Source: AEGEAN-183 sp964614345 (GTDB lineage: Bacteria > Pseudomonadota > Gammaproteobacteria > Magnimaribacterales > Magnimaribacteraceae). From it: a stretch of 48,731 nt of DNA. A model generated the notes under the pieces. The model ran no database searches and was not told the DNA's origin. It saw only the letters and a program-made list of their open reading frames with translations. A program made the translations under genes and the position numbers. Shown here piece after piece: positions 17,341-26,364 of this stretch (positions are counted from its first letter, which is position 1; every line of letters starts with the position of its first letter). The stretch lies in contig CAZTLP010000006.1 of the NCBI GenBank assembly GCA_964614345.1, positions 1 through 48,731 of the forward strand. The letters run 5' to 3'.

Positions 17341-17351
17341 GTTTCTTTAGA

Positions 17352-17996
17352 TTAGCTGACGTTAGCAAGACGTTGACGCTGGAATTCTTGAGATTCATCT
17401 CTCATATGATCTAACATTTGCTTGGTCAAAAGGTTTCTATTCTCATCTAATAAACTACAAGAAAAGTTTTCAGAAAGAGATTTGGCAACTGAAAACATTA
17501 GGTCAAATGACTCCACAACCTTTGTGGTTTTACTGGGATCTAATACTAGCGCTATATCTGAAGAGCTTTTTTCCTCAAGAAAATTACCGGGTTTTTTAGC
17601 ATTGATAATACTAAACAATAATTCTCCTGAGTTGTCTCTAAGAGTAAAGAAGCCTTTGTCTTCAAATAAGAAGCTATAAAAAGACAAGCTTTTAGCAAGA
17701 GTGGCATAAGAAAAAGTTTCACTATCTTTTGAACAAAGATTAAAGATGATCAGAGCGTGTCCTTTTAGAATCGGAATGTCTTCAACTGGCTCTTCTAGCT
17801 CATCTAAAAATTCTGTTTCATCATTGGTTGGAACAAAAGTATCAACTGATTCTTCAGCTTCTGGTGCCGAGGGTTGTACTAAATCAACTTTAAGTTTATT
17901 TTTTCTGGTTCTAATAGACCTTCTAATTCCATCAACAAAAACTAAGGCTAACAAAAGCCCTATAATTATAGTAAGAATTTCAGCTAGGTTTAACAT
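17352..17996 (-). CDS. zipA: Cell division protein ZipA
   Basis: 214 aa. An N-terminal transmembrane anchor (LAEILTIIIGLLLALVFVDG) is followed by a basic stretch RRSIRTRKNK, a short acidic linker (EETEFLDELEEPVEDIPI region) and a C-terminal FtsZ-binding domain (ALIIFNLCSKDSETFSYATL and LVLDPSKTTKVVESFDLMFS). E. coli ZipA is about 330 aa; the shortening here is in the proline/glutamine-rich linker. Bitopic inner-membrane protein that tethers FtsZ. Lies between smc and ligA, with 5 nt to the smc stop. Confidence 0.9.
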   Translation of the reverse strand: MLNLAEILTIIIGLLLALVFVDGIRRSIRTRKNKLKVDLVQPSAPEAEESVDTFVPTNDETEFLDELEEPVEDIPILKGHALIIFNLCSKDSETFSYATLAKSLSFYSFLFEDKGFFTLRDNSGELLFSIINAKKPGNFLEEKSSSDIALVLDPSKTTKVVESFDLMFSVAKSLSENFSCSLLDENRNLLTKQMLDHMRDESQEFQRQRLANVS

Positions 17997-18001
17997 TGAA
18001 C

Positions 18002-20476
18002 TTATGCAGTTGCTGCAAGCTTAACGGCCTCTTCGACATCGACAGCTACCATTCTTGATACCCCTGGTTCTTGCATCGTAACTCCCATAAGATGCTTACT
18101 TTTCTCCATAGAGATTTTATTATGGGTTATATAAACAAACTGCACTTTATCTGACATTTCCTCAACTAAGCTAATAAACCTCATGGTGTTTAAATCATCT
18201 AAAGGAGCATCGACTTCATCCAATAGGCAAAAAGGGGCTGGATTCAATTCAAAGAAAGCAAATACTAGGGCTATTGCTGTTAAAGCTTTCTCTCCTCCTG
18301 ATAATTGCGCGACACTTGCGTTTTTCTTCCCAGGAGGTTTAGCAACAATACCCACACCTGATGTCAACCAGTCATCATCCAACAATATTAATTCTGCATG
18401 ACCACCACCAAAAAGTTTTGGGAAAGACTTCCCTAAACTTTTATTTAAATCATCAAAAGTATCTTTGAAAGTTGTTCTTGTCTCTTTATCTATTTTGTTA
18501 ATAGCATTTTGAAGCGTCTCTAAAGCCCTCATCAACTCTTCGTGTTGCTTGTCTAAATGAGATTTCCTTTCTTCTTCTTGTGCATATTCTTCCATAGCAG
18601 CAAGATTTATTGCTCCTAACCTTGATATTTTTCTTTCTATTTTCTCTAAGTCCATCTCATATTCATTCAGTGTTTTATCTTCATCTAGCTCAGATAAAAG
18701 TTCTTTGAGGTCTAAATTATTCTCCTTAATTTGTTTCTCTATATTCTCTGCTTCCATTCTCGATGCTTGATGTTGCAATCTCAATGATTCAAGACTTTCT
18801 CTTGAGTTTATTGCTTTTTGTTCTTTATCTAATCTTTGTTTTTCAATTTCCCTGATTCCATCTGAAGCGTCTTCTATTGATTTTCTTATAGAACTCATTT
18901 TTCCCTCTACAAGCAATCTTGATTGAAGAAGTCCTTTTAAGGAATCTTCCATATTCTTTAAAGGCTCTTTGTTCAAAGAAGATTGTTCTAACAGAGTTTC
19001 AATTTCAGTTTCAAGGTTATTAATTTCTGTTTTTAGATGGTTAACTTGTGAAATATTTGTTGCAAGCTTAGCTTGTGAATCTGCGTATTCCTGAGTTTTA
19101 TTTAGAAGCTCTAATCTATCCTCCTTACTAGAGCCTTTAAATAGTTCTTTAGTTTTAATTACCAACTTAGGGGTATCGCTTGTAAGAGAACTTAGTGACT
19201 TCTCCACTTCTTTCAAGCCTGCTTCTTCAAGTAACTTTTCTTCAGCTACTTTTCCACTAGACAAAAGAGATAATAGTTCTACTTCAGCTTGCTTTAAATC
19301 TACTAAAAGACTTTCCAGTTGTTTTGAAAATACTTCCCATTCTTTCTCCAATATTTCAATTTCTGAATCTTGATTAGTTTGAGACAGTTGGTTTTCTCTT
19401 AGTTTGTCTAACTCAGGAGTTATCTCAGAAATAGATGCCTCTAATGTTTCTATCAGTTTAGAGGTCTGGAGTATTTCTTTCTTTTTGGAGGACAAAGTGT
19501 CATTGCTTTGGCTTAATTTTGTAGATATTTCTATATCTTTTTTCTTATTTTCTTTTATCTCCTGCTCACTTCTGGAAATATCTGCACCAAGACTGTAGAA
19601 CTCTTGCTGCACCTTATCCATTTCTGACTGCATTTCCATTTGTTTTGTTCTCAACTCATTGATTTCAGAATCCGAAGTCGTTTTTAAAGAATTTATTTCT
19701 TCTAATTTAATTTTTTGTAGCCTTACAGCTTCTTCCTTCGAAGCAACTTCTTCTGATTTATCCTGCCATTGGCTCGACCAAACAAGTCCTTTAGTATGAT
19801 TTTCATCTTTTCTTAGATCTGCATAGCGCTCTGCAGCTCTAGCTTGTTGCTTTAACTTAAAAAGAAGCCTACCTATTTCTTCTCTGAGATCTTCTAATCT
19901 ACTTAGATTTTCTTTTGTCCTTTTAATTCTTGATTCAGTCTCTTTTCGTCTTTCAAGATACTTTGAAATACCTGCTACCTCTTCTATATAAGACCTCATC
20001 TCTTCAGGTTTTGAACTAACCAGTCTAGAAATCATGTCCTGCTCAATGATTGCATAGCTTCTTGGACCTAATCCTGTACCTAATATAAGATCGGTTATAT
20101 CCCTTTTTCTGCAGCTTGTGCCATTAAGGTAATAATTTGACTGGCCATCAATGTCTAAAGTTCTCCTCACTGAGATTTCACTGTAGCTTGCAAATTCTCC
20201 TCCTAGCCTTCCATCTTGGTTATCAAAAAAGAGCTCTACTGAGGCTCTTGAAACAGGCTTTCTTGATGCTGAGCCATTAAAGACAACTTCGGACATGGAT
20301 TGACTTCTTAAATTCTTTGCAGAACTTTCTCCTAATACCCATCTAACAGCATCAATAACGTTGGATTTACCGCATCCATTAGGCCCAACAATTGCAGTCA
20401 ACTCATGTGGAAAAGAGATTGAAGTTGGATCAACAAATGACTTGAACCCTGCAAGTTTTACTGACTTAAGTCTCAT
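18002..20476 (-). CDS. smc: Short chromosome segregation SMC protein apparently lacking the hinge domain
   Basis: 824 aa; gammaproteobacterial SMC is normally about 1150-1170 aa. Both head halves are intact: Walker A GPNGCGKSN (31-39), R-loop region, signature LSGGEK (725-730) and Walker B FCLLDEVDAPLD (749-760). Coiled coil occupies about 165-400 and 450-650. The centre, about 400-450 (LLSSGKVAEEKLLEEAGLKE then a short turn with SDTPK), is far too small for the roughly 150-200-residue hinge that dimerises SMC. The flanks resemble the sequences that normally border the hinge, which suggests an internal in-frame deletion. The locus (smc-zipA-ligA) shows it is the true smc. No ribosome-binding site is obvious at the ATG. 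Confidence 0.88.
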   Translation of the reverse strand: MRLKSVKLAGFKSFVDPTSISFPHELTAIVGPNGCGKSNVIDAVRWVLGESSAKNLRSQSMSEVVFNGSASRKPVSRASVELFFDNQDGRLGGEFASYSEISVRRTLDIDGQSNYYLNGTSCRKRDITDLILGTGLGPRSYAIIEQDMISRLVSSKPEEMRSYIEEVAGISKYLERRKETESRIKRTKENLSRLEDLREEIGRLLFKLKQQARAAERYADLRKDENHTKGLVWSSQWQDKSEEVASKEEAVRLQKIKLEEINSLKTTSDSEINELRTKQMEMQSEMDKVQQEFYSLGADISRSEQEIKENKKKDIEISTKLSQSNDTLSSKKKEILQTSKLIETLEASISEITPELDKLRENQLSQTNQDSEIEILEKEWEVFSKQLESLLVDLKQAEVELLSLLSSGKVAEEKLLEEAGLKEVEKSLSSLTSDTPKLVIKTKELFKGSSKEDRLELLNKTQEYADSQAKLATNISQVNHLKTEINNLETEIETLLEQSSLNKEPLKNMEDSLKGLLQSRLLVEGKMSSIRKSIEDASDGIREIEKQRLDKEQKAINSRESLESLRLQHQASRMEAENIEKQIKENNLDLKELLSELDEDKTLNEYEMDLEKIERKISRLGAINLAAMEEYAQEEERKSHLDKQHEELMRALETLQNAINKIDKETRTTFKDTFDDLNKSLGKSFPKLFGGGHAELILLDDDWLTSGVGIVAKPPGKKNASVAQLSGGEKALTAIALVFAFFELNPAPFCLLDEVDAPLDDLNTMRFISLVEEMSDKVQFVYITHNKISMEKSKHLMGVTMQEPGVSRMVAVDVEEAVKLAATA

Positions 20477-20589
20477 TTTTTACTTGGTTTAGGGGGGCAG
20501 AAACCCTTCGCCCTTGGTTGAGACGAAAACGAAAGACAAGAATATCTTTCCATTTGTGGCGTAAGTCTAGTCTATTTAATCAGATGAAA
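20477..20589 (-). other. Leader between ccmI and smc with hairpin-forming GC-rich patch
   Basis: 113 nt without a gene. A GC-rich patch at about 20490-20525 stands out in AT-rich sequence: GGGC and GCCC flank CAGAAACCCTTCG-like loop sequence, and CTTGGTT occurs twice. It could be the smc 5' leader or the end of the ccm transcript. It does not match 4.5S RNA or any RNA I know. Confidence 0.25.
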
Positions 20590-21435
20590 CTACTGATTTT
20601 TCATTGATTTAATAGTATTTATTGCTTCTTGAATGGATTCCTTCTCACTTTGATCGTTAGTATTTTTCTTAGCTTTTTCCCAAGAAACTAAAGCCAAGTC
20701 TGCTTCTTCAGCTTGAAAATACTTAATACCTTCTAAAGTTAAAGCAATAGGATTATCAGGAGATTTTTCCAAGGCTGTTTGGAGAGCAGTGTCCACTTCT
20801 CTCGAAAAGATATTTTTTTCCTTAAAGAAAAGTATTTGTGCATATTCAGCGAAAATGTCTTCAGGTATTTCATCTGAATACTTCCCAATCAAATTTTTTA
20901 ACAGCAGACTAGCTATTTGGAATTCACTAATATCTCTGAAACTATTTGCTAAAAAATAAATTTCTGGAGCTGTTGTTTCAGTTTCATTTAAGAAGTTATC
21001 TAACTCCTGAATAACAGATTCTCGCATTGTATCTCTAGTTTTTAAGTCGGCCGAGATAAAGTTATATATGGATTGGTGCGTTTTAAAATCATTTAGAGAT
21101 CCTAAAGAGAGAGGCTGGAAATAAATTCCACTAATAGCTAAAAAAGTAATAACTGAAATAAATAATGGTTTCAAAAAAGTATTTTTTTGAGTAAGAGCTA
21201 TTAATTCCTTTTCTTTTGGAACATCCTGCAAAAGAATTTGCTCTCTTTCATTGACCAGTAAATTTATTGTCTCTTGAGATAAATTTGTACTGAGTTCAAG
21301 ATTTTTTTTCTCTGCTTTAAATAACTCTACATTCTGTTCCCTTCTATCATAGGCTGATCTATTTGATGGAAAAAAACTAACTACCGAATAGATGATTAAA
21401 CTTATTAATGTAATTATTAAGAACAAATAAAACAT
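20590..21435 (-). CDS. ccmI: Cytochrome c-type biogenesis protein CcmI
   Basis: 281 aa. Two transmembrane segments (about 2-22 and about 92-112, LFISVITFLAISGIYF) enclose a cytoplasmic loop with SNRSAYDRREQNVELFKAEK, the classic CcmI start. The C-terminal part carries TPR-like helices (NPIALTLEGIKYFQAEEADL). It works with CcmF and CcmH as the apocytochrome chaperone in haem ligation. It starts right after the ccmH stop and ends the operon. Confidence 0.88.
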   Translation of the reverse strand: MFYLFLIITLISLIIYSVVSFFPSNRSAYDRREQNVELFKAEKKNLELSTNLSQETINLLVNEREQILLQDVPKEKELIALTQKNTFLKPLFISVITFLAISGIYFQPLSLGSLNDFKTHQSIYNFISADLKTRDTMRESVIQELDNFLNETETTAPEIYFLANSFRDISEFQIASLLLKNLIGKYSDEIPEDIFAEYAQILFFKEKNIFSREVDTALQTALEKSPDNPIALTLEGIKYFQAEEADLALVSWEKAKKNTNDQSEKESIQEAINTIKSMKNQ

Positions 21436-21909
21436 TTATTCATCTTCAACTAGCTTTTTCAGCCTAGTTCTTTCTATAGCTTTTACAATATTTTCGGCCT
21501 CTATATCCTTAGGTTGCCTTTTAGAAGATATATTCCATGCAACTACAAAAAAGATAATGGCCAAAAATAAACCGAAAGGACCAATCCAGAGAATTAAAGT
21601 ATTTTTCCTTAAAGCAGGCTTATAAAGGATAAAGTCTCCATATCTTGAGCTAAGAAATTCTTCTATTTGCTCATTTGTTTTACCGTCTTCAATTAACCTA
21701 TGAATTTCCCTCTTTAAATCTTGAGCAATTGGAGCATTTGAACCTGCTAGGTTAGAACTTTGACACTTTGGACACCTGTAAGTATCAACTAAAGTATAGA
21801 ATCTTTCTTGGTACTCATCATTAGCAAAGCTATATATTTCTTTAGTAGATTCAGAATTCAATGAAATCGAAAAAATAAATAAGCTGCAGATAAATAATTT
21901 ATTTCTCAT
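21436..21909 (-). CDS. ccmH: Cytochrome c-type biogenesis protein CcmH
   Basis: 157 aa. Signal peptide MRNKLFICSLFIFSISLNS, then the thioredox motif CPKC in TYRCPKCQSSNLAGSNA, followed by SRYGDFILYKPALRKNTLIL and one C-terminal transmembrane helix. Reduces the apocytochrome CXXCH disulfide before haem attachment. Overlaps the ccmG 3' end by 11 nt. Confidence 0.93.
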   Translation of the reverse strand: MRNKLFICSLFIFSISLNSESTKEIYSFANDEYQERFYTLVDTYRCPKCQSSNLAGSNAPIAQDLKREIHRLIEDGKTNEQIEEFLSSRYGDFILYKPALRKNTLILWIGPFGLFLAIIFFVVAWNISSKRQPKDIEAENIVKAIERTRLKKLVEDE

Positions 21910-22435
21910 CTTCTTTTATCTTAAGCAAAACACTATTGAATTTCTGTTCCCACACTTCTGGGGTTAAGACCCCTACATGTCTAACTCTAATAATGCCTTT
22001 GTTATCTAGCAAAAAGGTTTCGGGAGCTCCGTAAACACCAAGATCGATAGCTAACTTCCCTTCTCTATCAAAGATACTGAATTCATAAGGATCACCAATT
22101 TTATCGAGTAATTTGATTGCCTTGTTCCGATCATCTTTGTAATTTAAACCATATATTTTTATCTTGGATTCTTTTTTTAACTCCATCAAGAAAGGGTGTT
22201 CCACTCTACAAGCAACACACCAGGTAGCCCAAACATTCAATAAAGATGGAAATTCTGTCAGGGAATCCTTTGAAATTACCTCTTCATTATCTAATCTTGA
22301 TAAAGAGAAATTTGGAAAATCTTTGTCTAATAAAACTGACCGAAGATCGCTTTGCTCTCTATCTAAAAAAGTGAACAAACCAAGTATTAACAAGATAAAA
22401 AGAGCGAGAGGTAGATAATGGGCTATTCTATTCAT
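21899..22435 (-). CDS. ccmG: Thiol:disulfide interchange protein CcmG (DsbE)
   Basis: 178 aa from the ATG complementary to 22433-22435. A longer frame opening at 22507 inside ccmF is rejected because the inner ATG forms an ATGA overlap with the ccmF stop and has AGAGG upstream. N-terminal membrane anchor (YLPLALFILLILGLFTFL), then a thioredoxin fold with active site WATWCVACRVEHP and cis-Pro region YGAPETFLLD. Supplies electrons to CcmH and the apocytochrome in the periplasm. Confidence 0.93.
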   Translation of the reverse strand: MNRIAHYLPLALFILLILGLFTFLDREQSDLRSVLLDKDFPNFSLSRLDNEEVISKDSLTEFPSLLNVWATWCVACRVEHPFLMELKKESKIKIYGLNYKDDRNKAIKLLDKIGDPYEFSIFDREGKLAIDLGVYGAPETFLLDNKGIIRVRHVGVLTPEVWEQKFNSVLLKIKEDEK

Positions 22436-24348
22436 AACCTCTTCACATATCTGTAGCTTGAAACAAATGTACCAAGAGCTATTAGGATCGATCCAAACCA
22501 TATCCATCGAATAAAAGGCTTGATTTGTAGCTTAAACGACCAAGTGCCATCTCCAACTTGTTCTCCCAGAGTCACATAATAATCTTGAAGAAAAGTAGGC
22601 TTTATAGCTGCTTCCGTCATGACTTGGTTTGAGGATAAATAGTTTCTTTTTTCAGGGCTTAACTGATCTATTAGACCTGCTTCCCTTATTTCAATATTTG
22701 CAGATTGATAGGAATAATTAAGCCTTCTTGCTTCGTGTATATCTTTAAAAATAAAGTTGGTACTACCTAATTTATAACTTTCTCCTTCTTGTAGAACTAC
22801 ATCTCTTTCTAAAGAAAAGGTTGTAACGATACCTATCCCTAGAATTAAAAAAGCAGTACCTAAATGGGCACTAATCATTCCAAGCCTTGTAATTAAAATT
22901 GATTTCAAATCTTTGAGTTGATTTGATTTATAAACAGTATCTACAAGATTTCCAGAAAGAATCCAACTAAACATCGCTATTGCCAAAAAGGTTCCCCAAC
23001 TTAAGGTTCCGAATACTAAGAAAACTAACAAACTTAAAATAAGGAATATAGAAAAGCTCTCTATAGCAACTCTATTTAAAAAGTTAAATTGCTTCGTGGA
23101 ACTCCAACTAAGATAAAGTCCCAAACCTTGAAGAAAACTTAAGGCAATTGCAAAAGGTAGGATTAGAATTTCATAATATGGGGCTCCAACTGAAATCTGA
23201 TCTCCATCATTCAGCGCTTCGTAAATGAGGGGGAATAATGTTCCAAACATGATCGATAATGCCAAAATTACTAAAAGTATATTATTCAACAAGAAACCAA
23301 ATTCTTTTGAGGATAAGTTGTAGGTGCTCCTTCCTGGTAATTTATTATTTAAGAAAGTATAAAAAATTAAGGATCCTAAAATAAAATACGAAAAAATAGC
23401 TAAGATAAAGACTCCTCTTTCTGGATCCAAAGCAAAAGCATGTACAGAAGTAAGAATGCCTGATCTTACTAAAAAGGTCCCTAAAATACTGGCTGCAAAA
23501 GCAAGGATACTTAGAAGTATTGACCAGTTCTTATAAATTCCACGTTTCTCTGTCACTATTAGAGAATGAAACATGGCAACCGATATTAGCCAAGGGACAA
23601 AGGCAGCATTTTCAACTGGATCCCAAAACCACCAACCTCCCCAACCCAATTCATAATAGGCCCACCAACTACCCAAGGCGATTCCTAACGTTAAGAAACC
23701 TGAAGATAAAAGTGACCAAGGTCTTGCTTCTCTTGCCCAAACTGAATCAATCTTTTTTGAAACGAGTGCTGATAAAGATAAAGCGAAAGGCACAGCTAAA
23801 CCCGAATAACCTAGATAAAGTAAAGGTGGGTGAATCGTAAAAGCAAAATCTTGCAATAAGGGGTTAAGATCTGAACCCTCTATAGGAACTATTGGGAGTA
23901 TTCTTTCAAAAGGATTAGAAGTAAATATAGTAAAAGCAATGAAAGCAAAAATAATTTGGTTTAAAACTGAAAGAGTCAAGGCAACGAACTCTTCATCCTT
24001 TTGTCTGTTAAGAAAAAAATATGTGGTTGACCATAAACAAAGACAAAAGATCCAAAGTAATAATGAACCTTCATGCGCTCCCCAAGTAGCTGCAAATTTG
24101 TAATAGGTGGGTAACAAAGTGTTTGAATTGTTTGCGATATAAGCTACTGAAAAGTCATCTACTAGAAAGCTATAAATTAAGGAAATAAAACTTAGAAAAA
24201 CAAATAAACATACAAGGTTAGTCATTGGTCCAATAACTGAGAAATAATAATTATCTTTTGTAAGTAATCTAAGCAAAGGTAAAAATCCTGCTATAAAACT
24301 TATGACTAAAGCACCAATAAGAAGAAGATGACCTATTTCAACTATCAT
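22432..24348 (-). CDS. ccmF: Cytochrome c haem lyase subunit CcmF
   Basis: 638 aa, polytopic with about 14-15 transmembrane helices. The haem-handling WWD motif is WGGWWFWDPVENAAFVPWL, with the usual HPPLLYLGYSG histidine region and SVHAFALDPERGVFIL following. CcmF is the haem ligase core acting with CcmH/CcmI. Coupled by ATGA overlaps both to ccmE upstream and ccmG downstream. Confidence 0.96.
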   Translation of the reverse strand: MIVEIGHLLLIGALVISFIAGFLPLLRLLTKDNYYFSVIGPMTNLVCLFVFLSFISLIYSFLVDDFSVAYIANNSNTLLPTYYKFAATWGAHEGSLLLWIFCLCLWSTTYFFLNRQKDEEFVALTLSVLNQIIFAFIAFTIFTSNPFERILPIVPIEGSDLNPLLQDFAFTIHPPLLYLGYSGLAVPFALSLSALVSKKIDSVWAREARPWSLLSSGFLTLGIALGSWWAYYELGWGGWWFWDPVENAAFVPWLISVAMFHSLIVTEKRGIYKNWSILLSILAFAASILGTFLVRSGILTSVHAFALDPERGVFILAIFSYFILGSLIFYTFLNNKLPGRSTYNLSSKEFGFLLNNILLVILALSIMFGTLFPLIYEALNDGDQISVGAPYYEILILPFAIALSFLQGLGLYLSWSSTKQFNFLNRVAIESFSIFLILSLLVFLVFGTLSWGTFLAIAMFSWILSGNLVDTVYKSNQLKDLKSILITRLGMISAHLGTAFLILGIGIVTTFSLERDVVLQEGESYKLGSTNFIFKDIHEARRLNYSYQSANIEIREAGLIDQLSPEKRNYLSSNQVMTEAAIKPTFLQDYYVTLGEQVGDGTWSFKLQIKPFIRWIWFGSILIALGTFVSSYRYVKRL

Positions 24349-24770
24349 TTTTTATCTTTTAAAGCTTTTGCTACTTCGGGAGGCATATAGTTCTCATCAT
24401 GTTTTGCTAAAACTTCGCTAGCAATAAATATACCTTCGTTATTTAATTTTCCTTTTGCAACAATCCCAGCTTCTTCTGAAAAAAGATCAGGGAGTATTCC
24501 TTGGTAAGTTATCACTAGATCCTCTTCAAAATCTGTTACGACAAAAGAAACCCTTAAAGAATTATTTTCCTTGTTTATTGAATCTTTTTTAACCATACCC
24601 CCTACTCTTATTAGATCATCAACACTTATATTCTTCTCTTTGAGATCGGAAGGTGAATAAAAAAGATTTATATTTTCAGAAAGCCCTTTAAATACCAAAA
24701 AAGAAGCCAATGCTGTACCCAATAAAATAGACAACACAACATATAATCTTTGTTTTCTTATTGGGTGCAA
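24345..24770 (-). CDS. ccmE: Cytochrome c maturation haem chaperone CcmE
   Basis: 141 aa. MHPIRKQRLYVVLSILLGTA is the N-terminal anchor, the beta-barrel has RVGGMVKKDS and VVTDFEEDLVITYQGILPDL, and the covalent haem-binding histidine is in LAKHDENYMPPEV. Accepts haem from CcmC/CcmD and gives it to CcmF. Starts 4 nt after the ccmD stop. Confidence 0.94.
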   Translation of the reverse strand: MHPIRKQRLYVVLSILLGTALASFLVFKGLSENINLFYSPSDLKEKNISVDDLIRVGGMVKKDSINKENNSLRVSFVVTDFEEDLVITYQGILPDLFSEEAGIVAKGKLNNEGIFIASEVLAKHDENYMPPEVAKALKDKK

Positions 24771-24774
24771 AATT

Positions 24775-24933
24775 TTATTCCTTAGTATTTCGTGAATGTT
24801 GCTTTTTTATCAACTTAATTTGTTTGTAGGGTAGATATAGATTTACCAAAATTGTTATTAGAAAAAAAGCTACAACAAACCATACATATTTACCTTGGCC
24901 ATCCATTAAAAAAAGATCTTGTAAGATGTCCAT
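24775..24933 (-). CDS. ccmD: Haem exporter accessory protein CcmD
   Basis: 52 aa, found by reading the minus strand between ccmC and ccmE: MDILQDLFLMDGQGKYVWFV begins it, followed by one transmembrane helix (VAFFLITILVNLYL) and a basic cytosolic tail QIKLIKKQHSRNTKE. This is the standard CcmD layout of a short acidic periplasmic N terminus (with GGxGxYVW-like segment), one helix and a basic tail. The ATG overlaps the ccmC stop (ATGA). CcmD helps release holo-CcmE from CcmABC. Confidence 0.9.
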   Translation of the reverse strand: MDILQDLFLMDGQGKYVWFVVAFFLITILVNLYLPYKQIKLIKKQHSRNTKE

Positions 24934-25691
24934 CACTCTTTTATTTGATTACTTAGAAATTGACGAACCCAAGAGGTATTTCTTTCCCGAATTAAGATCT
25001 CTGCTCTTAATCTATTTAGTAAGATACTGAAAAGAATGAAATAAAAACCTATTACACAAACTAAAAGAGGTAAGTACATGTCTGGTGTCATAGAAGGAGC
25101 AGATGTAATTGTAAAAGTTGAAGGTTGGTGAAGTGTTTGCCACCAATCTACAGATTTCTTAATCATAGGAATAATTAATACTCCCACTACAGATATTAAT
25201 GAAGCCGCTCTATCACCTTTTTGTTTGTTATCTATAGACGAGTAAAGGCTAATTATGCCCGCATACAGAAAAAATAAAATTAATGTAGAAGTTAATCTAG
25301 CGTCCCAAACCCACCAGGTGCCCCAAGTAGGCTTACCCCAAACTGCCCCACTAACTAAAGCTATCAAAGTGAAACTTGCTCCAATAGGGGCTGCTGACCT
25401 CAAAAACATTCCTGCTAATTTTGCTTTCCAAATCAAACAAATAAATCCGAAAAATGCCATCATCAAGTATACGGATTGCCCTAAAATCGCTGAAGGAACA
25501 TGAATAAAGATTATCCTGTATACGTCTCCTTGTTTGTAGTCAGTAGGAGCAAAACCAATACCCCAAATAAGGCCTGCAAATAGAATTAAAAAAGAAATAG
25601 GGAAAAGCCAAGGCAATAACTTTGAAGCCCAACGAAAAAAAACAGGAGGAGATCCCAAAGAGATTAACCACTTTTTAATAAAATTAATCAT
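24933..25691 (-). CDS. ccmC: Haem exporter protein CcmC
   Basis: 252 aa, six transmembrane helices. The WWD motif is WGTWWVWDARLTS; conserved histidines sit in IIFIHVPSA and QTLHQPST. CcmC loads haem onto CcmE. Overlaps ccmB by 8 nt and ccmD by 4 nt. Confidence 0.95.
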   Translation of the reverse strand: MINFIKKWLISLGSPPVFFRWASKLLPWLFPISFLILFAGLIWGIGFAPTDYKQGDVYRIIFIHVPSAILGQSVYLMMAFFGFICLIWKAKLAGMFLRSAAPIGASFTLIALVSGAVWGKPTWGTWWVWDARLTSTLILFFLYAGIISLYSSIDNKQKGDRAASLISVVGVLIIPMIKKSVDWWQTLHQPSTFTITSAPSMTPDMYLPLLVCVIGFYFILFSILLNRLRAEILIRERNTSWVRQFLSNQIKE

Positions 25692-26364
25692 AGTTTATAA
25701 ATATAGCCTCTGTTGTAGCTAAGCATAAGCCAGGAATACCTATAGCAAGCATAGCCCCTAGAAAATAAAGATATGAAATAAAGTCTTGTCCATTAAGTGC
25801 ATTGGTTATGATTGCAACCCCTAGAATCAATATTGGGACTGAAAGAGGAAGAACAATAACTGCGCTTAGTATGGCAGTCTTTCCAATTGTTAATGCTCCT
25901 CCTAAAGCACCTAAAAGACTTAATAAAAAAGTCCCCATTAACAAACTAATCATCAAAGGAGGCAATAACCCTTCAGGAAGATAAAGAAAAAAAGTGCTAA
26001 TTAAAGATGCAAATAAGAGAGGAGCCCCGGTTACTAACCAATGCGCTAATACCTTAGCTAATACCAATATGAAAGTAGGCTCTCCACTGATCAAAAATTG
26101 ATCTAAAGTGCCATCTCTATAGTCTTCATTAAAAATGCTCTCTACTGCTAACAAAGAAGCTAGTAAGGCCGCTACCCAAATTACTCCTGAAGATAAAGTG
26201 CTTAGAAAGGAGCCTTCTGTTCCTAGTGCTAAAGGAAAAAGGGTTATAACGATTAAAAAAAATACTAAAGGAATCATAAAAGTAGCTATCCTTTTAAAGG
26301 AAAGTATCAAATCCCTTTTTAACACAAGCATGAACCAGTTAAATAGAGTGCTTCTTTCATTCAT
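25684..26364 (-). CDS. ccmB: Haem exporter protein CcmB
   Basis: 226 aa, six predicted transmembrane helices. LVLKRDLILSFKR at the N terminus and VESIFNEDYRDGTLDQFLIS are family hallmarks. It is the membrane subunit partnering CcmA in the ABC complex that frees holo-CcmE. The start overlaps the ccmA stop (ATGA). Confidence 0.94.
   Translation of the reverse strand: MNERSTLFNWFMLVLKRDLILSFKRIATFMIPLVFFLIVITLFPLALGTEGSFLSTLSSGVIWVAALLASLLAVESIFNEDYRDGTLDQFLISGEPTFILVLAKVLAHWLVTGAPLLFASLISTFFLYLPEGLLPPLMISLLMGTFLLSLLGALGGALTIGKTAILSAVIVLPLSVPILILGVAIITNALNGQDFISYLYFLGAMLAIGIPGLCLATTEAIFINYD

Noticed and set aside
20477..20589. 4.5S SRP RNA or another known small RNA before smc
   Set aside because: The conserved SRP apical sequence and long hairpin are absent.
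22436..22507. Longer N terminus for ccmG
   Set aside because: It lies inside ccmF and adds 24 residues before the membrane anchor; the ATGA-coupled inner start has a ribosome site.
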